Shown in pieces: positions 48,667-57,435 of a stretch of 64,000 nucleotides of DNA. Position numbers and translations under genes: made by a program. The notes under the pieces were generated by a model. It did no database searches. It was not told the origin of the DNA and saw nothing but the letters and a program-made list of their open reading frames with translations. The number at the start of each line of letters is the position of its first letter. The stretch's first letter is position 1. This DNA comes from Pseudomonadota bacterium. GTDB taxonomy: Bacteria > Pseudomonadota > Gammaproteobacteria > Burkholderiales > Gallionellaceae. The stretch covers positions 68,058 to 132,057 of the forward strand of contig JAJXTH010000003.1 of NCBI GenBank assembly GCA_021783995.1, read 5' to 3'.

Positions 48667-51600
48667 TCAGGTTTCAGCGAATTTTCCGCCTGAATATATC
48701 AGCGCGCAGCGCACCTTCTTTCCGGGATACACAGCCTGCATCGCCGCGCGGTATTCCTCGAGCTGCTCAGTGTGATCCGCAATCTCCAAACCAGTCTTGT
48801 AATCGAGCACCCAGACCTCCGACTCGAACTCGACAAGGCGGTCCATGCGCTTCAGCTCCCCGGATGCATTCACATATTCAACCTCGTTCGCCGCCGAAAC
48901 ATAGCAGTTTTCGTCGAAGAAGCGTGAAAGCTCAGGCGCATCGAGGATTGCCTTCGCCCCTCTCAGAAGTTCCGGCATCAGCGATGGATCGATGTTGAGC
49001 CTGCGCTGAAGGGAGGACCCATCCTCCCCGCTCTTCAGGTGCTGCATCAGGCTGTGCAGCATGATGCCGTATCTCTGCTCTTCGGTAAGCCTAGCCTTTC
49101 TCCTTCCCGTCGGAACAGGATGAAGCAGCCGTTCGTCGATCTGTCTTTGCTTTGTTTCGAGAGGCAAGGTTTGTGCTGCGCGATCCTGCACCAGAACCGG
49201 CTGACTCTCTGTGCGCCTGGCTTTTGAGATCAGATCATACCAGCTTCCCTCGATGAGCTTGCCGTTGCCGCTTGCGATCAGGTACTGCTTGGCCCTGGTC
49301 ATCGCAACATAGAGCAGGTTCAGGTTCTCGCGCCGGGCTATTCTTTCCTCTTTCTCGAAATATTCCGCACGGAAAGCGCCTCGGCTTTCCTTGTCCGCAT
49401 AAAGGGAAAAATGCGCAGGCGATTCTTTTCCTGTAGGCCAGTCGAGCAGCACCCCGTACCCCTTGTCCGACGGAGATGCGGCGTTCGCGTCCAGCAACCA
49501 GACGATGGGGGCCTCCAATCCCTTGGCCTCGTGCACCGTGTAGATTCTTATTGCATTGCCTGCCTCGGCGACACGCCCTTCATCGGGAGAGTCGTTTTCG
49601 TCCGCACGGCGAAGCTCGGCAAGCTCGCGCAAGAATCCCGGCAGGCTGGGATAGCGTCCCGCATCCACGCTTAGCGCGATCTCAAGAAAGGCCTGCAGGT
49701 TTGCAAGCACCGCAGCCCTCATCGATTCGGGCGACGCATTTGCATAACGTACCCGAGCATCACCTTCGAAAAAGATCCTGTCCAGAAGGTCATGCACCGG
49801 CAGCCTGTCCGCTAGCAGCATCCATCCCTGAAGCAGCCTTGCTGCGCGCAGGATTTCTGGAGATGCATCACCGTTTTCCGCAAGCATCCTCAAGCGGCTC
49901 CACCAAGATTCAGGATTCAGGATAAAGGAAGGAGAATGCAGTTCAGTTTCTCCTGCCGCAATCTGTATTCCGATTCCTGATTCCTGATTCCCGATCACTG
50001 ATTCCCGAATCCGCATCAGGTCTTCATCGCTGCAGGAGAATATCGGCGTGCAGAGCGCGTGCGCGAGCGCCAGATCGTCGAACGGGGTCACCAGGAAATT
50101 GAGCAGCGCCTGTATGTCGGATGCCTCAAGCGTATCGAGCAGCCCGCCTCGGCGCGATGTGAGATAGGGAATCGCAAGCTCGCGCAACGCCTTTTCGTAG
50201 GCAACGAGGTGCGTTCTTTTTCTGACCAGCACCATGATGTCGGAATAGGTCGCAGCTCGAGTCTCGACCTGCCAGCCTCCAACAATCTCCTTTACCTTTT
50301 GTGCAAACATGGAAGCCTCCATGTCGCGCGCGCCTTCCTCCTTTTCTGGATAGGCCTCGAACAGAGGGTTGCGCAATTTGATAGTACCCTCTTCCACCTT
50401 CAGTCTTGCATCCCCTGCCCCCGGCTCGAGTGGCATCACCTCAACGCAGCCTGCAAGATCCTTGCGGTGCGCCTCGTGCCTTTCGAATCCCTGATACTCT
50501 TCCATCCCTTCGAATATTGCATTCACGAGCTCCAGCACGGCAGGCGCATTGCGGCGCGTCTCGTTTTTCTTCAGGTGCACCGCATCAAAGTTTTTCTCCA
50601 GGTATTCCCGCGCCACATCGAACAGCCTCGCATCCGCGCGTCTGAAACGATAGATGGACTGCTTCGGATCGCCCACCACAAACACCCTGGGCTTTGTGTC
50701 TGCAGCTGTAGATGCGGCAAACCAGGACTGGAGTATCTGCCACTGAAACGGGTTGGTGTCCTGGAATTCGTCGAGCAGCACGTGGCGATAGCGGCTGTCG
50801 AGCTTGTACTGCATGTATTCGGCATGGTCGCTTTCGCCAAGCAGCTGGTGCACGCGCCACTCGAGATCGGTGAAATCCAGAAGCTGCTGGCGAAGTTTCA
50901 AAGACTGATAGGTTTCGAGCAGCGCAGTTCCACACAGAAGCGCAGCGCGGTTCATCTTCACCGCCTCTATCCTGTTCATTTCCTCTTTCGCGGAAAGCAG
51001 ACTGCTCTGCAGCGCATCCCGCGTATGAAGATAAGCATCCTCATTCTGCTTCTTCGTGGGCTTCAAGGAGCGCGGAGATCCCTTTTCCGTAAAAAGCAGC
51101 AGCCATATTTTTTCGAACCTTCTTTCGGGTTCCGTTTCAGTCCAGGCCATTTCGATTTCCGATGCGCTTTCCTTCTGTTTGTCGGTTCCATTCAATGCGA
51201 GCTGTATGGTGAACGCAAAGAGCCTCTCTTCACTGTTTCCGCACATGCCCCAGTCTTCGAATGGATCAAATTCGGGATCGGATACCGCGAATTCCCTCTG
51301 CAGTTCCTCGCATGCCCAGTATGCATCCCGTCCTCTGGAATAGGTCCACCACTCGGCCCTTTTTTCGACAAAGCCCTGCAGAAGCTTCTGCGCATTGAAA
51401 ATCCCGAAATTCCCGAAAAGGTACATCATCGATTTCGATGTCTCACCCTCGCGGTCTTCATGCAGCCCGTCAAGGAAAGTCTCCCATGCCTCGCGCATGA
51501 GTTCGGAATTCTCTTCGGCAAGCTGGAATCCTCCGCTCATCGGCACGCGTTGCAATATCTGCATGAACCAGCCGTGGAAAGTACTGATGGTGATCGAAGG

Positions 51601-51927
51601 CTCGGCAAGCAGGAACTGCTGGTAAAGGAGCCTGGCCCGCTTCAGCATCCCCCCCATGTCAGCATCTGCTATCCCGCGCTGCTGCAGAAAATCACACACA
51701 TGGGCATCCTCCTCTTTGGAGGCAAGTTCAAACAGCCAGTCGCGAAGGCGCGACTGCATCTCCTGCGCCGCCTTTCGGGTGAAGGTGATCGCAAGTATCT
51801 CGGAAGGCTTAGTCCCATCCAGAAGCAGGCGAATGATGCGCGACACCAGCAGCCAGGTCTTGCCGCTTCCGGCACACGCCTCGACCACTACGCTCCTTTT
51901 CGGATCAAGCGCCATACGATTATCCAT
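48667..51927 (-). CDS. AddA/RecB-like UvrD-family helicase with C-terminal nuclease domain
   Basis: This protein of about 1086 residues is a superfamily 1 helicase of a double-strand-break repair complex. It has Walker A (ACAGSGKT), DEFQDTNPFQWQ, GDPKQSIYRFRRAD, VHEAKGLEAPIVWL and LLYVAMTRAKQYL. The C-terminal PD-(D/E)XK nuclease is seen as MDRLVEF followed by VLDYKTG. It forms a pair with the nuclease gene directly upstream. ATG 51927 overlaps that gene's end; ATG 51939 and ATG 51915 are alternatives, the last with GGA seven bases upstream. Residues about 639-674 are a repeat-encoded insertion. Confidence 0.87.
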   Translation of the reverse strand: MDNRMALDPKRSVVVEACAGSGKTWLLVSRIIRLLLDGTKPSEILAITFTRKAAQEMQSRLRDWLFELASKEEDAHVCDFLQQRGIADADMGGMLKRARLLYQQFLLAEPSITISTFHGWFMQILQRVPMSGGFQLAEENSELMREAWETFLDGLHEDREGETSKSMMYLFGNFGIFNAQKLLQGFVEKRAEWWTYSRGRDAYWACEELQREFAVSDPEFDPFEDWGMCGNSEERLFAFTIQLALNGTDKQKESASEIEMAWTETEPERRFEKIWLLLFTEKGSPRSLKPTKKQNEDAYLHTRDALQSSLLSAKEEMNRIEAVKMNRAALLCGTALLETYQSLKLRQQLLDFTDLEWRVHQLLGESDHAEYMQYKLDSRYRHVLLDEFQDTNPFQWQILQSWFAASTAADTKPRVFVVGDPKQSIYRFRRADARLFDVAREYLEKNFDAVHLKKNETRRNAPAVLELVNAIFEGMEEYQGFERHEAHRKDLAGCVEVMPLEPGAGDARLKVEEGTIKLRNPLFEAYPEKEEGARDMEASMFAQKVKEIVGGWQVETRAATYSDIMVLVRKRTHLVAYEKALRELAIPYLTSRRGGLLDTLEASDIQALLNFLVTPFDDLALAHALCTPIFSCSDEDLMRIRESVIGNQESGIGIQIAAGETELHSPSFILNPESWWSRLRMLAENGDASPEILRAARLLQGWMLLADRLPVHDLLDRIFFEGDARVRYANASPESMRAAVLANLQAFLEIALSVDAGRYPSLPGFLRELAELRRADENDSPDEGRVAEAGNAIRIYTVHEAKGLEAPIVWLLDANAASPSDKGYGVLLDWPTGKESPAHFSLYADKESRGAFRAEYFEKEERIARRENLNLLYVAMTRAKQYLIASGNGKLIEGSWYDLISKARRTESQPVLVQDRAAQTLPLETKQRQIDERLLHPVPTGRRKARLTEEQRYGIMLHSLMQHLKSGEDGSSLQRRLNIDPSLMPELLRGAKAILDAPELSRFFDENCYVSAANEVEYVNASGELKRMDRLVEFESEVWVLDYKTGLEIADHTEQLEEYRAAMQAVYPGKKVRCALIYSGGKFAET
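49907..50013. repeat. Heptamer repeat element with inverted arms inside the helicase gene
   Basis: Two GATTCAG units (49907-49920) plus a partial unit face six units of the GATTCCY type (49972-50013). Read on the opposite strand the right arm is GGAATCA-like, so the arms are approximately inverted. The core contains a small GGAGAA/TTCTCC hairpin. The 107-base element is in frame and encodes about 36 residues including IGNQESGIGIQ and FILNPES. Confidence 0.75.
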
Positions 51928-54670
51928 TAGCGCCGCCATCCTCAATCTGCAATCCTCGATTCCGCTCCGTCTCCCACTCGCCTTTCCTGCAAAGCCCTTT
52001 CATCTCGCAGTAGATGCAGGCCCTGTCCGCGCCGTTTGCAGGAACTCCCTGCCCGTTTCTGATATCTTCGAAGACTTTCTTCAGCCGTTCGATGTTCTGC
52101 CTTGTCAGTTCCCCGGAGTCTTCGCCAAGCGCGATTGACTCCACCTTCTTTTCGTCCAGGCTCACGAATGCGGCATCAGAAGCATTCGACATGTATGCAT
52201 AGCAGGCAAGCTGCACGTCCTCGCCCAAATCCTTCATCATCCCCTTCAGCTGGTTTGCAGATTTCGTCTTGTAGTCGAGCACCCTTTTCGCACCATTTTC
52301 ACCGGCATCCAGTCGGTCGAGTTTTCCATGAAGCTTGATGTTTTCGTCGAGCTCGGTTTCGATGTATAGCTCGCATGCTTGGCACCTCATGCCCGATCTT
52401 TCGTTTTCCAGCTGCCAGTCTATGTATGGCGGGATAAGATTGCGCCACCGCATGAACCAGCCTTCCGCAAGATAGTCGCGCGATATGCCCTCTGCGAACA
52501 CTTCATCGCTGATTCTCAACATCTCCTTTTCTGCATTTTCCTTCCCCATTTCCTTTACGCAGGGAATTTCGCCGTGAAAGCGCTGCAATACCTCGTGCAC
52601 CCAAGTTCCGTAGTCGCGCTTGTCGAGAGTCTCCCGCACCTCGTCGATCTCGTTCAGGCCCAAGGCATGACGAGCGTAGTACTGGTAGGGGCAGGCCATC
52701 AGCGAGTTGTATCCGGATGGCGAAATTTTCCTGGGAACGAGCGCCACTGCAATGGCAGGATTTGGCATTCCTCCCACCCCCCGCACCCTCACTCCCGCAT
52801 CCCGCACACGGCTTCCCGGTTCCTGTAGCTCAACCTGAGCGGACTCGATCAGCTCGCCAAGCTCATCGTCCAAAAGGTCTGCTTTGAAGGCAAGCTTGTG
52901 CACTGTGCGCATCATCTCAACAAGTGGGCTTAACAGATTGTGCTCGCCATTTTTTCCCGCCTGCCAGGTTATGAGGATTTCATCGTTCATCGCCAGAAGA
53001 CAATAGAGATCGTCGCTCACCTTCTTTCTCTGTTCGGATGAAAGGGGAAGACCAAGGGATGAACGCACCGCATCGTTGAACCAGGGTCCGGTATTCATCG
53101 GCGCAGGAAGGTGAGCCGCGTCCGCTCCCAGCAATAGGACCGCATCGAAGCTGTGCCAGCGTGTAGCCGCGAGGTGCGTGAACATCACGGGGGATTCGAC
53201 GCGCATATCCCGGTAAGTGATGAGATCGAGCTGCTGTGCAAGCCAGCGCCTCCATTCTGAGAAGCTGAAAGGTGTCTTGTCAAAAGACATCTCATCCTGC
53301 CAGATCGCGAGCTGCTGCAAAAGCTGCCTGCCCGCATCGTCCCCCCTGAACCCTTCCGAGACACCCAGTATCTCGAGACTCTCCAGCAGCGCCTCAAGCC
53401 ATTTTGCAAGCGGAAAATCAAGTCTCTTTTCTGTCTTCTGCCTTCCGTCCACTGTCTTCTGAAATATGCGCGCCGCCTGTCGAAGACGAACCAGAGGACG
53501 GATGAGATCCGGAGACTCGCGTTCGGCAAGCCCGATGTAATCCTCGATATGCGCGATCACGCCGTGGCGGCGCACCAACTGTTCGAAAAGATACGCTGCC
53601 TGCTTGCGCCCCGAAGGATCTTCAAAGAATAGATAGGGGGACTTCAGGAGGTCGAGCAGGTCCTGGTAATAGAAATCTCTCTTCAGCGCCTCCAGCCAGC
53701 GCATCAGCACGTTGCTCACCGAGAGCGTCGAAAAAGTCCAGCCCGTCTCGTCCTCGACCTCGACCCTTGCGCGTTCAAGTAAAGCGCGAAGCCGCCTTGC
53801 GACCAGCCTGTCCTGCACCACCACGGCGATGCTTTTCCTTCCTTCCAGCAGCCAGCGCCTTATCTGCACATCCGCCGCCTTCGCCTCCTGCTCCAGCCCC
53901 TGCGCACCGAAGAGCCTCACCTTCCTCGACCCTTCAGAATTGAACGGGGAAGCCTTGAGCACTGAGACCGCGCTCATGAGGTCCTGATATTCGTCATGCA
54001 AAAGCGACGTGGCAAGCAAGGGCTCTTCGGCCATCGTCCTGATGTCAAATATCCTGACATCGACCCTCTCCTCGCAGCCTTCCAGAAAGCGCACCTCCTC
54101 GATGGAAGGCTCGCAGGTCCTCAGCACGCAAAGCGGTTTTGCGATCCGGCCTGCGAGCATGCCAAGCTTCATCTGATATGCTGAGCGCTCGTCAATTTCG
54201 CTTGATGCCGCCATCGCATACCAGAGCTCGTGGACCACGCGCGCCTCGAACTGCAGCGTCTGCCCCTGTTTCGCCCTGTAGGCCAGGCCAAGCTGTCTTG
54301 CGAATTCTTCTGTCGAATCGGGAAGCTTTACCCTGTGGCGGGTGAGCTCGTCCGTCAGGGCAAGTAGCTCGCGGGAAAGGCTCCATAGGTTCGCATCCGG
54401 AAACCAGTCCCTGTCGCGCAGCGCACCGTAAAGCAGGGCGGTGCGCTGAGCATCCGTCCGCACCTCCACTTTGAGGTCTATGCTTTCAACCCAGTCCGCA
54501 AGTGTCGTCATCTGTGGCAGCAAGAGTGCGGGAAGACCGGACTCATCCGCCAGCGCCCTGGCAAGCGGCTTGGCCGCATGGTAATTGGGAAGAAGAACGA
54601 CAGCGCCGCGCAGATCGGGCGGCTCATGGCTGGAGAGGATATGCCGTGCTACGCAGCGGTAAAGATTCAT
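51920..54670 (-). CDS. AddB-like PD-(D/E)XK nuclease with predicted 4Fe-4S cluster
   Basis: The 916-residue protein has a helicase-like N-terminal region without a clear Walker A and a C-terminal RecB-type nuclease domain (KLDRLDAG, VLDYKTKSANQLKG). Four cysteines fit the AddB iron-sulphur staple: one in LMACPYQYYARHALGL and three in CIYCEMKGLC (C-x2-C-x5-C). It should act with the helicase encoded next in processing double-strand breaks. Two heptamer arrays encode insertions at about residues 404-415 and 615-636, and a third covers its C-terminus. fdxA ends 27 bp upstream. Confidence 0.85.
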   Translation of the reverse strand: MNLYRCVARHILSSHEPPDLRGAVVLLPNYHAAKPLARALADESGLPALLLPQMTTLADWVESIDLKVEVRTDAQRTALLYGALRDRDWFPDANLWSLSRELLALTDELTRHRVKLPDSTEEFARQLGLAYRAKQGQTLQFEARVVHELWYAMAASSEIDERSAYQMKLGMLAGRIAKPLCVLRTCEPSIEEVRFLEGCEERVDVRIFDIRTMAEEPLLATSLLHDEYQDLMSAVSVLKASPFNSEGSRKVRLFGAQGLEQEAKAADVQIRRWLLEGRKSIAVVVQDRLVARRLRALLERARVEVEDETGWTFSTLSVSNVLMRWLEALKRDFYYQDLLDLLKSPYLFFEDPSGRKQAAYLFEQLVRRHGVIAHIEDYIGLAERESPDLIRPLVRLRQAARIFQKTVDGRQKTEKRLDFPLAKWLEALLESLEILGVSEGFRGDDAGRQLLQQLAIWQDEMSFDKTPFSFSEWRRWLAQQLDLITYRDMRVESPVMFTHLAATRWHSFDAVLLLGADAAHLPAPMNTGPWFNDAVRSSLGLPLSSEQRKKVSDDLYCLLAMNDEILITWQAGKNGEHNLLSPLVEMMRTVHKLAFKADLLDDELGELIESAQVELQEPGSRVRDAGVRVRGVGGMPNPAIAVALVPRKISPSGYNSLMACPYQYYARHALGLNEIDEVRETLDKRDYGTWVHEVLQRFHGEIPCVKEMGKENAEKEMLRISDEVFAEGISRDYLAEGWFMRWRNLIPPYIDWQLENERSGMRCQACELYIETELDENIKLHGKLDRLDAGENGAKRVLDYKTKSANQLKGMMKDLGEDVQLACYAYMSNASDAAFVSLDEKKVESIALGEDSGELTRQNIERLKKVFEDIRNGQGVPANGADRACIYCEMKGLCRKGEWETERNRGLQIEDGGANG
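51938..51965. repeat. Heptamer repeat at the addB-like/addA-like junction
   Basis: Four degenerate units (ATCCTCA, ATCTGCA, ATCCTCG, ATTCCGC) cover the last codons of the nuclease and a possible helicase start. On the minus strand the array reads GATTGAGGATG, the same string that forms the proB start. Confidence 0.6.
52765..52827. repeat. Degenerate TGCGGGA heptamer array in the AddB-like gene
   Basis: About nine seven-base units with the shared core TCCC on the plus strand (TGCGGGA on the coding strand) run in register. They encode the Gly/Val/Arg-rich stretch GSRVRDAGVRVRGVGG. The repeated VRxxG pattern does not look like native AddB sequence. Confidence 0.65.
53427..53461. repeat. Degenerate CAGAAGA heptamer array in the AddB-like gene
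   Basis: Five units in register (TTTTCTG, TCTTCTG, CCTTCCG, TCCACTG, TCTTCTG on the plus strand) encode KTVDGRQKTEKR. The heptamer differs in sequence from the AGGATTG family but has the same period. Confidence 0.6.
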
Positions 54671-54697
54671 GCCGCGATCAGGCGGCTGCCTGGAATT

Positions 54698-55021
54698 TCA
54701 TCTTTCGAGCAGATGCAGCTTGTCCTTCACGTTCATCCAGTCGTCGGCATCGGAAGGCGGATCTTTCTTCTCGACGATGGGTGCCCAGAGCTTTGCAAGC
54801 TCCGCGTTCAATGCCGTGAAATGGCGCTGCGTCTCGGGCAGATCATCCTCAGCATAGATTGCCTCGACAGGGCATTCGGCGACGCAAAGCGTGCAGTCTA
54901 TGCACTCGTCAGGATCGATCACCAGGAAGTTCGGGCCTTCGCGAAAACAATCAACAGGGCACACATCCACACAATCCGTGAACTTGCATTTGATACAGCT
55001 TTCAGAAACTACATACGTCAT
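54698..55021 (-). CDS. fdxA: Seven-iron ferredoxin (FdxA)
   Basis: The 107-residue ferredoxin has the cysteine pattern of [3Fe-4S][4Fe-4S] proteins: C9, C12, C17, C21-P and C40-x2-C43-x2-C46-x3-C50-P, then an about 55-residue C-terminal extension (PETQRHFTALNAELAKLW) typical of FdxA. It starts MTYVVSESCIKCKF. It carries electrons at low potential; the partner is not evident. It lies 27 bp upstream of the AddB-like gene, whose product should need an iron-sulphur cluster, though co-transcription may be coincidental. Confidence 0.95.
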   Translation of the reverse strand: MTYVVSESCIKCKFTDCVDVCPVDCFREGPNFLVIDPDECIDCTLCVAECPVEAIYAEDDLPETQRHFTALNAELAKLWAPIVEKKDPPSDADDWMNVKDKLHLLER

Positions 55022-55198
55022 GTCTGCACTCCGGTTGCAAAATTTGCGGCATTCTAGCAGAGCTGAGGTCAGCCTGCCATTTCCCATACCGCCACAAAGG
55101 ATTGCATCGCACTTCACAGCTCGCATTTTTTTAGATACGATGCACCGAGTTTTCAACCCACTACGGTTTTTCGAACCCCAAATAGCGAGATTCAAAAC

Positions 55199-55525
55199 AT
55201 GAGCGAACACATACAATACGTAACCGATGCCACTTTCGAGACCGATGTCACCCAGGCGACTCTTCCAGTTCTGGTCGACTACTGGGCAGAATGGTGCGGC
55301 CCCTGCCGCATGATCGCACCGATCCTCGACGAGGTCGCCAAGGAATACGCAGGCCGCCTGACCGTCGCCAAGCTGAACGTGGACGAGAATCAGCAGACCC
55401 CGCAGAAGTTCGGCGTGCGCGGCATCCCCACGCTGATGCTGTTCAAGAACGGCAACATCGAAGCCACCAAAGTCGGTGCACTGTCCAAGTCGCAACTTAC
55501 CGCATTTATTGACAGCCACATCTAA
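55199..55525 (+). CDS. trxA: Thioredoxin
   Basis: TrxA is a cytoplasmic disulphide reductase. The 108-residue protein has the active site [13 protein letters not shown] and the cis-Pro loop [11 protein letters not shown], at the standard length. It is divergent from fdxA across 177 bp that must hold both promoters, and is followed by rho after 114 bp. trxA-rho adjacency is conserved in many proteobacteria. No strong ribosome-binding site precedes the ATG. Confidence 0.97.
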   Translation: MSEHIQYVTDATFETDVTQATLPVLVDYWAEWCGPCRMIAPILDEVAKEYAGRLTVAKLNVDENQQTPQKFGVRGIPTLMLFKNGNIEATKVGALSKSQLTAFIDSHI

Positions 55526-55540
55526 AGCGTTTATTCTCGC

Positions 55541-55585
55541 ACCCGCATAGCCCATCAAGAGGCTTTTCGCTTAGGCCATGCGGGT
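55541..55585 (+). promoter_or_regulatory. Hairpin in the rho leader
   Basis: ACCCGCAT (55541-55548) pairs perfectly with ATGCGGGT (55578-55585), and GCC/GGC add three inner pairs after a mismatch. No T tract follows, so it is not a standard terminator of trxA. It lies 16 to 60 bases after the trxA stop and ends 54 bases before the rho ATG, where autoregulation of rho acts in other bacteria. Confidence 0.5.
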
Positions 55586-55639
55586 GGCCGATCCCATACC
55601 TGCTCCATCCTCACTTCATCATCTACCTCGTGCATCGCT

Positions 55640-56896
55640 ATGCATTTATCCGACATAAAGACCAAACACATCACCGAACTCGTTGAACTGGCTGCGGCCA
55701 ACCAGATTGAAAACGCAAACCGAATGCGCAAGCAGGACCTGATGTTCGCCCTGCTGAAAAGCCATGCGAAGAAAGGCGAGAGCATATACGGGGACGGCAC
55801 GCTGGAAATTCTTCCGGATGGCTTCGGCTTCCTGAGATCTCCCGACACATCCTACCTCGCGGGTCCTGACGACATCTATGTAAGTCCGAGCCAGATACGC
55901 CGCTTCAATTTGCACACGGGCGATTCGATAGAAGGCGAGATAAGAACACCCAAGGACGGCGAACGATATGTCGCGCTGGTGAAAGTGGACAAGGTCAATG
56001 GTGAACCGCCCGAGAACGCGAAGAACAAGATCCTCTTCGAAAACCTGACGCCGCTATTTCCCACCGAGGCGCTGATTCTGGAACGCGACATACGCGCAGA
56101 GGAAAACATCACGGGCCGCATCATCGACATCATCGCACCCATAGGAAAGGGACAGCGCGGCCTGCTGGTCGCATCGCCCAAGTCCGGAAAGACCGTGATG
56201 CTGCAGCATATCGCGCATTCGATCTCGTCGAACAATCCCGACGCGGTGCTGATCGTGCTCCTGATCGACGAGCGCCCAGAGGAAGTCACCGAGATGACGC
56301 GCACCGTGCGCGGCGAAGTGGTCGCGTCGACCTTCGACGAACCCGCAAGCCGCCACGTTCAGGTCGCAGAGATGGTGCTGGAAAAGGCCAAACGCCTGGT
56401 CGAGCACAAGAAGGACGTAGTGATATTGCTGGATTCGATCACACGCCTGGCGCGCGCATACAACACGGTCATTCCGTCTTCCGGCAAGGTGCTGACAGGC
56501 GGCGTGGATGCCAATGCGCTGCACCGCCCCAAACGCTTCTTCGGCGCTGCGCGCAACATCGAGGAAGGCGGGAGCCTCACCATCATCGCGACAGCGCTGG
56601 TCGACACCGGCTCTCGCATGGACGACGTGATCTACGAGGAATTCAAGGGAACGGGCAACATGGAGATCCACCTGGATCGCCGCATGGCCGAGAAGCGCAT
56701 CTATCCTGCGATCAACATCAACCGCTCGGGCACGCGCAAGGAAGAGCTCTTGATCAAGCAGGATGTGCTGCAGAGGATATGGGTATTGAGGAAGCTGCTC
56801 TATCCGATGGACGAGCTCGAGGCGATGGAGTTTCTGCTTACCAAGATCAAGGCGACCAAGAACAACGCGGAGTTCTTCGATTCGATGCGCCGCTAA
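55640..56896 (+). CDS. rho: Transcription termination factor Rho
   Basis: Rho is the hexameric RNA helicase that ends many transcripts. The 418-residue protein has the N-terminal RNA-binding domain ([28 protein letters not shown]), Walker A (ASPKSGKT), Walker B ([13 protein letters not shown]), and Q and R loops in [23 protein letters not shown]. No large insertion is present. There is no clear intrinsic terminator after it, and the rpmE gene that often follows rho is not here. Confidence 0.98.
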   Translation: MHLSDIKTKHITELVELAAANQIENANRMRKQDLMFALLKSHAKKGESIYGDGTLEILPDGFGFLRSPDTSYLAGPDDIYVSPSQIRRFNLHTGDSIEGEIRTPKDGERYVALVKVDKVNGEPPENAKNKILFENLTPLFPTEALILERDIRAEENITGRIIDIIAPIGKGQRGLLVASPKSGKTVMLQHIAHSISSNNPDAVLIVLLIDERPEEVTEMTRTVRGEVVASTFDEPASRHVQVAEMVLEKAKRLVEHKKDVVILLDSITRLARAYNTVIPSSGKVLTGGVDANALHRPKRFFGAARNIEEGGSLTIIATALVDTGSRMDDVIYEEFKGTGNMEIHLDRRMAEKRIYPAININRSGTRKEELLIKQDVLQRIWVLRKLLYPMDELEAMEFLLTKIKATKNNAEFFDSMRR

Positions 56897-57003
56897 GCGC
56901 ATTGCTGTTCTCAGCCGATCCGAACCGAGCCGCTCGCAAACCCGTTCGAACAGGTCATCGGCAATCAATAAGCCAGTGCACCGACCGATCGCGAAAAACC
57001 ATT

Positions 57004-57031
57004 TTGCTTATCGCGGAGGTTTGTGTATAAT
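57004..57031 (+). promoter_or_regulatory. Promoter of rplU-rpmA
   Basis: TTGCTT (57004-57009) and a perfect TATAAT (57026-57031) are 16 bp apart. The discriminator begins GCGCGG, as at the tRNA-Leu promoter, which suggests stringent control. Confidence 0.7.
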
Positions 57032-57058
57032 GCGCGGCTCTGTAAAACGAATTCAGTG

Positions 57059-57081
57059 AAGGCATGGTCTTTAGCCTTGCC
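57059..57081 (+). promoter_or_regulatory. Hairpin in the rplU leader
   Basis: GGCATGG (57061-57067) can pair with CCTTGCC (57075-57081) with one mismatch; AAGGC/GCCTT is an alternative fold. It lies between the promoter and the rplU ATG. Ribosomal-protein leaders often carry such structures, but no known class is recognised. Confidence 0.3.
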
Positions 57082-57112
57082 GTAACTAAAACCGCATTCA
57101 AGCGAGGATGTT

Positions 57113-57424
57113 ATGTACGCAGTCATTAAAACCGGTGGTAAGCAATATCGCGTCACTTCCGGCGAAACATTGAAGGTAGAACTCTTGGAAGGCGACGTTG
57201 GCAGCGCCATCGTGCTGGACAAGGTTCTGATGGTATCCGACGGCGAAAAGCTTTCTGTCGGCAAGCCCATGTTGCAAGGTGCTTCTGTTGCCGCAACCAT
57301 CGTCTCCCACGGTCGTGGCGACAAGGTTCGCATCTTCAAGATGCGTCGCCGCAAGCACTACCAGAAAAACCAGGGACATCGTCAAAACTACACTGAAATC
57401 CGCATCGACGGCATTTCCGCATAA
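57113..57424 (+). CDS. rplU: 50S ribosomal protein L21
   Basis: The 103-residue protein starts [20 protein letters not shown] and has the basic loop [23 protein letters not shown]; both are signatures of L21. GAGGA four bases before the ATG is a good ribosome-binding site. It begins the rplU-rpmA pair, which ends in a strong terminator before obg. Confidence 0.98.
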   Translation: MYAVIKTGGKQYRVTSGETLKVELLEGDVGSAIVLDKVLMVSDGEKLSVGKPMLQGASVAATIVSHGRGDKVRIFKMRRRKHYQKNQGHRQNYTEIRIDGISA

Positions 57425-57435
57425 GGAGATAGAAC

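Noticed and set aside
49907..50013. Possible CRISPR-like array of short repeats
   Set aside because: Units are seven bases, contiguous and within a coding frame. There are no spacers of 30 bases and no cas genes.
50059..51930. 623-codon plus-strand frame opposite the helicase gene
   Set aside because: Antisense to clear helicase motifs; composition is that of a reverse-complement frame.
55555..55848. 97-codon minus-strand frame across the rho leader and start
   Set aside because: Overlaps the certain rho N-terminus in antisense and ends in the leader hairpin.
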